Assembly: GCF_014204985.1 (NCBI RefSeq)
Contig: NZ_JACHMP010000001.1
Coordinates: 4,526,001-4,590,000 of the forward strand
Origin: Streptosporangium becharense
Lineage (GTDB): Bacteria > Actinomycetota > Actinomycetes > Streptosporangiales > Streptosporangiaceae
Reading direction: 5' to 3'
Length of the DNA stretch: 64,000 nt
Positions 57,647-64,000 of the stretch are shown in pieces. Both the position numbers and the translations under genes were made by a program. The notes under the pieces were generated by a model. That model was not told where the DNA came from and did not search any database. It saw nothing but the letters and a program-made list of their open reading frames with translations. The first letter of the stretch is position 1; each line of letters begins with the position of its first letter.

Positions 57647-58525
57647 TCAGGTGAGGTGGCGCTCCACGCCGACGACGCGACCGTCGCGGTGGTGCATCAC
57701 CATGAAGGCGCCCTTGCCCAGGTGCGTGTCGCCCGGCCGGTCGTCGATCCTGGAGATCAGGTCGGGCAGCACCTTGCCGTGGCTGCAGAGCACCGTGGAA
57801 CGGTCCGAGGCCAGCGCCTCGGAGACCAGGCGCAGGCAGGCCCGCGGGTCGTAGCGCGTCTCCGACAGCGGGGGTTCCAGGCGGACGCCGAGCCCGGCCC
57901 GCCCGGCGTACGGCTCCAGCGTCTGCACGCACCGCCTGCTGGGGGAGCTGACCAGCTCGGCGGGGCGGAAGGCGTCCAGCACGTCCGCCAGGACGCCGGC
58001 CTGCCGGCGGCCGGTCTCGTCGAGCGGCCGCTCGTCGTCGGGGCCGTCCCACTCGTGCCGGTCGCCGGCCAGTCCGTGCCGGACGAGGACGAGCGGGGTG
58101 GTGGCCGGCGGCGCCTCGTCGAACGCGCTGAGCAGCCCGCGGTCCGCCTCGTACGTCAGCCGCCGCCTCGCCTCCGCCACCGGCAGCCAGGCGACCCGGT
58201 CGACCTCGTTCCCGTCGGCCAGGTGTTCGTCCGCGACCATCCGGGCCAGCCAGTAGTCGACGCGCTTGGGCCGCCCGCCCTTCGTGTAGCGGCTCGTCGG
58301 CAGGGGGCGGCCGAGTTCCACGGTCACCCCCGTCTCCTCGGCCACCTCGCGCAGCGCGGCGGCGACGACGTGCTCGCCGGGCTTCAGCTTCCCCTTCGGG
58401 AACGACCAGTCGTCGTACTTGGGCCGGTGGACGAGGACGACCTCCGGCGCGGTCTCCGGACCGCGCCACACCACGGCCCCTGCCGCCCGGATCAGGCCGG
58501 CGGGGAAGGCGTCCGGCTCAGTCAT
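57647..58525 (-). CDS. MutT1-like Nudix hydrolase fused to a histidine-phosphatase domain
   Basis: 292 residues from ATG 58525. The N-terminal Nudix domain has [36 protein letters not shown] (box residues about 44-67). The C-terminal half (from about 140) has the phosphatase signature [46 protein letters not shown] and [11 protein letters not shown] (second catalytic His). This two-domain layout is that of mycobacterial MutT1 (Rv2985), which degrades 8-oxo-dGTP and diadenosine polyphosphates. As in M. tuberculosis it lies directly beside ppk; the genes overlap by eight bases. Confidence 0.92.
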   Translation of the reverse strand: MTEPDAFPAGLIRAAGAVVWRGPETAPEVVLVHRPKYDDWSFPKGKLKPGEHVVAAALREVAEETGVTVELGRPLPTSRYTKGGRPKRVDYWLARMVADEHLADGNEVDRVAWLPVAEARRRLTYEADRGLLSAFDEAPPATTPLVLVRHGLAGDRHEWDGPDDERPLDETGRRQAGVLADVLDAFRPAELVSSPSRRCVQTLEPYAGRAGLGVRLEPPLSETRYDPRACLRLVSEALASDRSTVLCSHGKVLPDLISRIDDRPGDTHLGKGAFMVMHHRDGRVVGVERHLT

Positions 58526-60581
58526 CGATGGTCCTCCACCGCCGCGTGCCGATCAGGTGGGTCTGCAGGTCGTCACCGGTGTGCCGGGTCCAGGTCCCGT
58601 CCGAGTTGAGCCACCAGGTGGTGGTGTCGTCGGACATCGCCCGGTCGAGCAGGTCGCTCAGGTAGACGCGGTGCTGCTGGCTGGAGACCTTGACCAGCGC
58701 CTCCACCCTGCGATCCAGGTTACGGCGCATCAGGTCGCCGCTGCCGAACCAGACCTCCGGGCGGCGGCCGTACCCGAACTCGTAGATCCGGGAGTGCTCC
58801 AGGAACCGGCCCAGCACGCTCCTGACCCGGATGTTCTCCGAGAGCCCGGGGATGCCGGGACGCAGCGTGCAGACGCCACGTACCCACAGGTCCACCTGGA
58901 CGCCCGCCCGCGAGGCCCGATAGAGGGCGTCGATGATCGGCTCGTCGACCAGGGAGTTCGTCTTCATCCTGATCCTGGCCGGGCGGCCCGCCTCCTGATG
59001 GGCGATCTCCCGCTCGATCCTGGCCAGCAGCCCGCCGCGCAGAGAGTGCGGGGCGACCAGCAGCCGGCGGTAGGCGGAGTGGTTGGAGTAGCCGGTCAGG
59101 TGAATGAACAGGTCGGTGACGTCCTCGCCGACCAGCCGGTCGGCGGTGAGCAGACCCAGGTCCTCGTACAGCCTGGCGGTCTTGGGGTTGTAGTTGCCCG
59201 TGCCGATGTGGCAGTAGCTGCGCAGCTCGCCCGAGGGCTCCTGGCGTACGACCAGTGCCAGCTTGCAGTGGGTCTTCAGCCCGACCACGCCGTAGACCAC
59301 GTGGCAGCCGGCCCGTTCCAGTTTGCGGGCCCAGCTGATGTTGGCGTGCTCGTCGAACCTGGCCTTGATCTCCACCACCACGACGACCTGCTTGCCCGCC
59401 TCGGCGGCGTCGATCAGCGCGTCCACGATCGGCGAGTCGCCGCTGGTCCGGTAGAGGGTCTGCTTGATGGCCAGCACGTGCGGGTCGGCGGCGGCCTGCT
59501 CGATGAACCGCTGCACGCTGGTGGCGAAGGAGTCGTACGGGTGGTGCAGCAGCACGTCCCGCTCGCGCAGCACCGCGAAGATGTCGTCCTCCACGTGGAC
59601 GACCTCGGCGGGCACGAACGGGCGGAAGCTCAGCTCGCCCCGGTCGAGGTCGGCGATGGCGTGCAGGCCGGTCAGGTCCAGCGGGCCGGGGAGCCGGTAG
59701 ATCTCGTGGTCGGCCACGCCCAGCTCGTCGACGAGCAGGTCGAGCACCTCGGGCGTGATGGTGTCCTCGACCTCCAGCCGGACCGGCGGCCCGAAGCGGC
59801 GCTTGAGCAGCTCGCGTTCCAGGGCCTGCATGAGGTTCTCGGTGACGTCCTCGTCGACCTCCAGGTCCTCGTTGCGGGTCACCCGGAAGACGTGGTGCTC
59901 GACGATCTCCATGCCCTTGAACAGCTGCCCGAGGTGGGCGGCGATCACGTCCTCCAGGGGGACGAACCGGTTGGCCGAGGCGGCGACGAAGCGGGGGAGC
60001 TGGCTGGGCACCTTCACCCGGGCGAAGACCGTGTTGCCCGTCGACGGGTTCCGCACGGTGACGGCGAGGTTGAGGGAGAGGCCGGAGATGTAGGGGAAGG
60101 GGTGGGCGGGATCGACGGCCAGCGGCGTCAGCACCGGCCGGACCCGTTCGCGGAACAGCTTGCGCATCTCGGTGCGCTCGTCGCGGCCGAGGTCGTCCCA
60201 GCGGACGATCTCGATGCCCTCCGCGGCCAGCTGCGGGCAGATCCGCCCCTGGAAGCAGGCCGAGTGCCGCTGGGCCAGCTCGTTGGCGATGGAGGCGATC
60301 CTGGCCAGCTCCTCGCGGGGCTTGAGCCCGCTCTTGGTGCGCAGCAGCAGGCCGGTGGCCATCCGCCGCTTCAGACCGGCCACCCGCACCCGGAAGAACT
60401 CGTCCAGGTTGCTGGCGAAGATCGCCAGGAATCGCACCCGTTCCAGCAGGGGGAGGGCGGGGTCCTCCGCCAGCTCCAGCACCCGTTGGTTGAACTGGAG
60501 CCAGCTCTCCTCGCGGTTGAGGAAGCGTTCTTGGGGGAGGGGGAGACCATCGGGAGCGAAACCGGCGACTTCAGCGGACAT
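58518..60581 (-). CDS. ppk: Polyphosphate kinase 1
   Basis: 687 residues from ATG 60581. PPK1 polymerises ATP gamma-phosphates into polyphosphate. The four-domain layout is complete: N-terminal [21 protein letters not shown], head domain ([18 protein letters not shown]), first phospholipase-D-like catalytic domain with [17 protein letters not shown] and the autophosphorylated His of [16 protein letters not shown], and the second with [26 protein letters not shown] and [11 protein letters not shown]. No ribosome site precedes the ATG, and three 11-bp PHO-box-like repeats lie 18-50 bases upstream, suggesting phosphate control and perhaps a leaderless transcript. Confidence 0.97.
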   Translation of the reverse strand: MSAEVAGFAPDGLPLPQERFLNREESWLQFNQRVLELAEDPALPLLERVRFLAIFASNLDEFFRVRVAGLKRRMATGLLLRTKSGLKPREELARIASIANELAQRHSACFQGRICPQLAAEGIEIVRWDDLGRDERTEMRKLFRERVRPVLTPLAVDPAHPFPYISGLSLNLAVTVRNPSTGNTVFARVKVPSQLPRFVAASANRFVPLEDVIAAHLGQLFKGMEIVEHHVFRVTRNEDLEVDEDVTENLMQALERELLKRRFGPPVRLEVEDTITPEVLDLLVDELGVADHEIYRLPGPLDLTGLHAIADLDRGELSFRPFVPAEVVHVEDDIFAVLRERDVLLHHPYDSFATSVQRFIEQAAADPHVLAIKQTLYRTSGDSPIVDALIDAAEAGKQVVVVVEIKARFDEHANISWARKLERAGCHVVYGVVGLKTHCKLALVVRQEPSGELRSYCHIGTGNYNPKTARLYEDLGLLTADRLVGEDVTDLFIHLTGYSNHSAYRRLLVAPHSLRGGLLARIEREIAHQEAGRPARIRMKTNSLVDEPIIDALYRASRAGVQVDLWVRGVCTLRPGIPGLSENIRVRSVLGRFLEHSRIYEFGYGRRPEVWFGSGDLMRRNLDRRVEALVKVSSQQHRVYLSDLLDRAMSDDTTTWWLNSDGTWTRHTGDDLQTHLIGTRRWRTIDD

Positions 60582-60598
60582 ATGACCAGAATGCCCGC

Positions 60599-60631
60599 TT
60601 TGATTGAACGGAACGTTAACTTCGGCTCAAC
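60599..60631 (-). promoter_or_regulatory. PHO-box-like triple direct repeat upstream of ppk
   Basis: On the minus strand three consecutive 11-bp units start with GTT: GTTGAGCCGAA (60631-60621), GTTAACGTTCC (60620-60610) and GTTCAATCAAA (60609-60599). Streptomyces PhoP sites are built of 11-bp direct-repeat units beginning GTTCA-like, and ppk is a known PhoP target there. The last unit ends 17 bases before the ppk start codon. Confidence 0.7.
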
Positions 60632-60643
60632 GGGCGCTGTTGC

Positions 60644-61696
60644 TTACTGCGTCGCTTCAAGATTTTGCCTGCCTGAGGCGGTGAGCTTGGCCTGTCTGGC
60701 CGCCTCGCGCTCGGCGGCCCTGGCCTCCCGGAGCCGGATCCTCTCCTGCTCCTTGAGCTCGCGCTGCCGTTGCTTCTCCAGCTCTCGGGCGAGTTTGTCG
60801 GCCTCGCGCTGCTCGCGCTCACGGGCCCTCTGCTGCTCCTTGAGCTCGCGTTCGCGAGCCTTCTCTAACTCCTTGAGCTCGCGCTGCCGCTGTTTCTCCA
60901 GCTCTCGGGCGAGTTTGTCGGCCTCGCGCTGCTCGCGCTCACGGGCCTTCTCCTGCTCCTTGAGCTCGCGCTCACGCGTCTTCTCCAGCTCCCGGAGCTC
61001 CTTGTCGGTCGGCCGGGGAGGCGCGGGCCGCAGCTCGGCCGGACGCGCGGACACGGCGGACCGGCGGTGCTCCAGGCCGCGCAGGGAGGACGACAGCCGG
61101 GGCCGGGGATCGAGACCCGTCAGGCCGTTCCAGGCGAGGTTGACCAGGTGCGCGGCAACCTCCTCGCGCGGGGGTCTGCGCACGTCCAGCCACCACTGGC
61201 CGGTCAGGGCGACCATGCCGACCAGCATCTGCGCGTACATCGGAGCCAGTTTCGGGTCGTAGTCGCGCTCGGCGAACTCGGCGACCATGACGTCCTCGAC
61301 CTGGCTCGCTATGTCGTTGATCAGGCTGGCGAACGTGCCGGTGCCCGAGGCGGCGTGCGAGTCGCGGACGAGGATCCGGAAACCCTCGCTGTTCTCCTCC
61401 ACGTACGCCAGCAGGGCCAGGGCGGCGCGTTCCAGCTTGATCAACGCGTGTGACGCCGACAGCGCCTCGGTGACCATGCTCAGGAGCTTCTGCATCTCAC
61501 GGTCGACGACGACCGCGTAGACGCCCTCCTTGCCACCGAAGTGCTCGTAGACCACGGGTTTCGAGACGTTGGCGGTCGCCGCTATCTCTTCGACCGACGT
61601 GCCGTCGAACCCTTTCTCCGCGAACAGGGTCCGGCTGATCTGGATCAGCTGCTCGCGGCGTTCCTTGCCTGACATTCGTCGCCGGGGTTCGCTCAC
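60644..61696 (-). CDS. TetR-family regulator with long coiled-coil C-terminus
   Basis: 350 residues from GTG 61696 (ATG 61675 is the alternative). N-terminal HTH: REQLIQISRTLFAEKGFDGTSVEEIAATANVSKPVVYEHFGGKEGVYAVVVDREMQKLL; a normal TetR ligand domain runs to about residue 200. After a Pro/Arg linker comes a 120-residue Glu/Arg/Lys/Gln-rich helix with two copies of a 40-residue unit (EKARERELKEQ...READKLARELEKQRQREL), encoded by a 120-bp tandem repeat at 60753-60992. TetR proteins normally end at about 200 residues; the coiled coil may mediate oligomerisation. The desaturase gene, 222 bp upstream and on the same strand, is a possible target. Confidence 0.87.
   Translation of the reverse strand: MSEPRRRMSGKERREQLIQISRTLFAEKGFDGTSVEEIAATANVSKPVVYEHFGGKEGVYAVVVDREMQKLLSMVTEALSASHALIKLERAALALLAYVEENSEGFRILVRDSHAASGTGTFASLINDIASQVEDVMVAEFAERDYDPKLAPMYAQMLVGMVALTGQWWLDVRRPPREEVAAHLVNLAWNGLTGLDPRPRLSSSLRGLEHRRSAVSARPAELRPAPPRPTDKELRELEKTRERELKEQEKAREREQREADKLARELEKQRQRELKELEKARERELKEQQRAREREQREADKLARELEKQRQRELKEQERIRLREARAAEREAARQAKLTASGRQNLEATQ
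60753..60992 (-). repeat. Two 120-bp tandem copies coding the coiled coil
   Basis: TTGAGCTCGCGCTGCCG begins at 60753 and again at 60873; the 120 bases between recur with few substitutions, in frame (40 codons) inside the TetR gene. Confidence 0.85.
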
Positions 61697-61917
61697 AGTC
61701 TTAATGATGGCGCCCCCGGATCGGGGGGAAGGACCCGCACCCGTGGTCGGCCGAATCGTCACAGCCGTTCCGGCCGTCGTCGCGTGCTCGGTGGGCATCG
61801 TCGTACCGCCGGTTTCTGTGGGGGATGTCGGAGCGTGCCACGCCGTCGCGGCGCGGCGGCACGGGGCCGCGGGGGTCGCGGGCCGCCCTCGGGCGGCCCG
61901 TCCCGAGCCGGTGCCGG

Positions 61918-62859
61918 TCAGGCGGAGATGCGCTTGGCGGCCAGCCGTTCGGGAGTGGGCCAGCGGACGTCGTAGGCCCAGCCAGCCTTCTCGAACATGC
62001 GGATCACGCCGGCGCTGAGGTCGATCTGCCCCTTCAGCGCGCCGTGGCGGGCACAGGTGGGGTCGGAGTGGTGCAGGTTGTGCCAGGACTCGCCGAAGGA
62101 CGGGATGGCCAGCCACCACACGTTGCGCGACTTGTCCCGCGACTCGAAGACCTCCTCGCCGAAGACGTGGCAGATGGAGTTGATCGACCACGTCACGTGG
62201 TGCAGCAGGCCGATCCGGACCAGGGTGCCCCAGAAGAAGCCGGTCGCCGCACCCCACCACGACCAGGTCAGCAGGCCGCCCAGGACCGCCGGCAGGATCA
62301 GCGAGGTGATCGCCAGCACCGGGAAGAACTTGTGCAGCTTGATGATGTCCGGATCCTTGACCAGGTCGGGGGCGTACTTCTCACGGTTGGCCCGGTCGGC
62401 CTCGAACAGCCAGCCCATGTGTGCCCAGAGCAGGCCCTTGCTCACCGCCACGAAGCCGGTGCCGAAACGCCACGGCGAGTGCGGGTCGCCCTCCTTGTCG
62501 GAGAACTTGTGGTGCTTGCGGTGGGTGGCCACCCAGTCGAGCACCGACATCTCCAGCGACAGGCTGCCGGCGATGCCGAGGGCGATCTTCAACGGGCGCT
62601 TGGCCTTGAACGAGCCGTGCGTGAAGTGGCGGTGCAGGCCGACGGTGACACCCAGCCCGGTGATCACATAGAGGACGACCGTGATCGCGATGTCGGACCA
62701 GCTCAGCCCCCATCCCCACGCGAACGGGACGGCCGCGGCCAGTGCGATCAGCGGCAGGGCCACGACCACCATGAACGTGATGATCTCGGGGCGGGTCTTC
62801 GGCTCCGGATCCACATCGGGTTTGGGACCCGGGCCGGATCGTTCTGCGATAACGGTCAT
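61918..62859 (-). CDS. Membrane acyl-CoA (delta-9-type) fatty acid desaturase
   Basis: 313 residues from ATG 62859. The three di-iron histidine boxes are intact: HRHFTH (near 76), HRKHH (near 113) and HNLHH (near 262). Two pairs of membrane helices (about 28-70 and 165-205) surround them. It introduces a cis double bond into acyl-CoA with O2 and an electron donor, adjusting membrane fluidity. Regulated probably by the TetR downstream or by a regulator binding the two TACG-N4-CGTA boxes before the gene. Length is normal for actinobacterial DesA3/stearoyl-CoA desaturase-like enzymes. Confidence 0.93.
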   Translation of the reverse strand: MTVIAERSGPGPKPDVDPEPKTRPEIITFMVVVALPLIALAAAVPFAWGWGLSWSDIAITVVLYVITGLGVTVGLHRHFTHGSFKAKRPLKIALGIAGSLSLEMSVLDWVATHRKHHKFSDKEGDPHSPWRFGTGFVAVSKGLLWAHMGWLFEADRANREKYAPDLVKDPDIIKLHKFFPVLAITSLILPAVLGGLLTWSWWGAATGFFWGTLVRIGLLHHVTWSINSICHVFGEEVFESRDKSRNVWWLAIPSFGESWHNLHHSDPTCARHGALKGQIDLSAGVIRMFEKAGWAYDVRWPTPERLAAKRISA

Positions 62860-62905
62860 GCGCTACCTCGCGAGCGTAGAAAGGGAGACGGACACTCTGT
62901 GCGGC

Positions 62906-62932
62906 TACGCCACCGTAACCTACGCCATCGTA
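62906..62932 (-). promoter_or_regulatory. Two TACG-N4-CGTA boxes before the desaturase
   Basis: TACG-CCAC-CGTA (62906-62917) and TACG-CCAT-CGTA (62921-62932) are inverted repeats spaced exactly 15 bp, 47-73 bases before the start codon. The repeat is both direct and palindromic, as expected for cooperative binding of a TetR/FadR-type lipid regulator. Confidence 0.7.
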
Positions 62933-63188
62933 AGTAAGGAATCCCCGCACTCCGAACAGGCAGAAGATGACTCCCGGCCACGGGTTCCCGGGTGGCTTCA
63001 CGTCCTCCTCCTTGCTCTGCCCCCTGCTCGTGCGCTAAACGAGAGGACGAGCCTTCCTGCGCCGGGCCGCGGGCACACTTGATCGCCCGGGGAGGTGGGT
63101 GGCACCCTGAATCGAGGCGCGTTCGGCATCGGGGGCTCGGTATCGTAGGGATCCCGGGCGTGTGGAACTGATGTGATCGCGCGGTCGG

Positions 63189-63260
63189 TCCGGCATTGGG
63201 TAATTGGCAGCCCGCAAGATTTTGGTTCTTGTTGTCCAGGTTCGAGTCCTGGTGCCGGAG
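63189..63260 (+). tRNA. tRNA-Gln (anticodon TTG)
   Basis: Acceptor stem TCCGGCA pairs with TGCCGGA (63253-63259), discriminator G63260. The D arm is GGGTAATTGGCAGCCC. Anticodon stem CAAGA/TCTTG holds loop TTTTGGT, giving anticodon TTG (reads CAA/CAG). T arm CCAGG-TTCGAGT-CCTGG. No CCA encoded. Precedes glmU, a common actinobacterial neighbour pair. Confidence 0.96.
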
Positions 63261-63427
63261 CTATCCCTTATATGCATCTTTCTTGGCTCGGCTAGTCGGC
63301 TGGGTGGGTTCCCGGACGGGAAGGTATCCTCACGTTGTCGAGGCGATGACGGTGCGGTGCCCCAGCGGTAGCCGTTCGTCGTCGCTGTTCGCCATGTCTC
63401 AGCCGCGACGCCGAGGGAGCCTCGTCC

Positions 63428-64000
63428 GTGAGTGTGCCGCGCCCGGCCGCCGTCATCGTCCTCGCCGCAGGCGAGGGCACCCGGATGAAGTCGAGAACAC
63501 CGAAGATCCTGCATGAGTTGTGCGGCCGTGCCCTGGTCGACCACATGCTCACCGCCGCCCGCGGGCTCGAACCCGAGCGGCTCGTCGTCGTCATCGGTCA
63601 CGAGAGGGAGCGGGTCGGCGCCCATCTGGCCGTGACCAGCCCCGACGCGCAGACCGTCATCCAGACCGAGCGCAGGGGCACCGGCCACGCCGTCCGCACC
63701 GTCCTGGACGTGTTCGGCGCCATCGGTGGCACCGTCCTGGTGACCTACGGCGACACGCCGCTGCTGCGCACCGAGACCCTCGCCGGGCTGCTCCGCCGGC
63801 ACGACGACGACGGCAACGCCGTCACCGTCCTGACCGCGGAGGTGCCCGACCCCTACGGTTACGGCCGGATCGTCCGCGACGACACGGGGGCGGTCCTGAA
63901 GATCGTCGAGGAGAAGGACGCCACGCCCGAGCAGCGGGCCATCAGGGAGATGAACTCCGGCGTCTACGCCTTCGACGGGCTCCTGCTGGCCGACGCCGTC
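63428..64000 (+). CDS. glmU: Bifunctional GlmU (UDP-GlcNAc pyrophosphorylase/acetyltransferase), 5' part
   Basis: 191 codons from GTG 63428 (GAGGGAG upstream) run open to the window end. Full-length enzymes have about 450-490 residues, so only the uridylyltransferase domain is seen. Motifs: AAVIVLAAGEGTRMKSRTPKILHELCGRALVDHML (nucleotide loop at residues 10-19), QTERRGTGHAV, VTYGDTPLLRTETL (metal site) and the RIVRDDTGAVLKIVEEKDATPEQRAIREMNSGVYAF segment. It makes UDP-N-acetylglucosamine for peptidoglycan; the acetyltransferase left-handed helix lies outside. Confidence 0.96.
   Translation, partial: MSVPRPAAVIVLAAGEGTRMKSRTPKILHELCGRALVDHMLTAARGLEPERLVVVIGHERERVGAHLAVTSPDAQTVIQTERRGTGHAVRTVLDVFGAIGGTVLVTYGDTPLLRTETLAGLLRRHDDDGNAVTVLTAEVPDPYGYGRIVRDDTGAVLKIVEEKDATPEQRAIREMNSGVYAFDGLLLADAV

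Noticed and set aside
58419-61262. 947-residue plus-strand open frame over ppk and the TetR gene
   Set aside because: Antisense shadow of ppk; the Ser/Arg-rich end is the complement of the coiled-coil repeat.

Overview
The window is very GC-rich chromosomal DNA with GTG starts, strong GGAGG ribosome sites and ATGA/GTGA gene overlaps. It looks like a mycelial actinomycete. Divisome gene sepX beside a galU-moeA-moaC-mog-rimJ run, the pmt/rsmI pair, a metG-tatD...rsmA-ispE run and a ppk-mutT1 pair are actinobacterial hallmarks. A member of the Streptosporangiaceae is my best guess from gene content, not a proven identification.

Layout. 1-1.3 kb: an AT-richer accessory tail, with an unknown protein cut by the window edge and a four-helix membrane protein. 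1.3-7.9 kb: HAD and Nudix hydrolases, tRNA-Arg(CCT), a Gly/Ser-rich anchored protein, a VanY-type peptidase, an SAF-domain protein and MTA phosphorylase. 8-9.1 kb: a dead MFS exporter. 9.1-17.2 kb: housekeeping core with an FmdB zinc ribbon, K+/H+ antiporter, 5-formyl-THF cyclo-ligase, galU, molybdopterin genes moeA-moaC-mog, rimJ, sepX and tRNA-Ala(CGC).

17.3-34.3 kb is an accessory zone of regulators paired with small target operons, decaying genes and short tandem repeats. It starts with a remnant bounded by a second partial copy of the tRNA-Ala 3' half (a probable att site). It then holds a VapBC45-like pair with a short toxin, a DoxX protein behind two palindromes, a duplicated araC/VOC block, TetR/DUF418, XRE-cupin/His-rich methyltransferase/MFS, and HTH/hydrolase/DUF4180 behind a 33-bp palindrome.

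34.4-46 kb: an AI-2E family permease, an unknown 404-residue protein, then a glycosylation block. Two O-mannosyltransferase genes lie as inverted copies flanking rsmI, followed by a third membrane glycosyltransferase and a GT2 polyprenyl-phosphate sugar synthase that could supply their lipid-linked donor. 44.3-54.6 kb: metG, tatD, rsmA, ispE and an ABC-F ATPase; a Ser/Thr kinase-FG-GAP operon sits where rpfB is found in mycobacteria. 54.6-64 kb: MarR/methyltransferase, a polyphosphate block (CYTH-CHAD protein, MutT1-like hydrolase, ppk behind a PHO-box-like triple repeat), a TetR with a long coiled coil, a fatty-acid desaturase, tRNA-Gln(TTG) and the 5' part of glmU.

I found no CRISPR array, transposase, integrase or biosynthetic megasynthase. 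The strongest unusual structures are the inverted pmt duplication around rsmI, the tRNA-derived att remnant, the many regulator-operator pairs, and the intergenic short tandem repeats.
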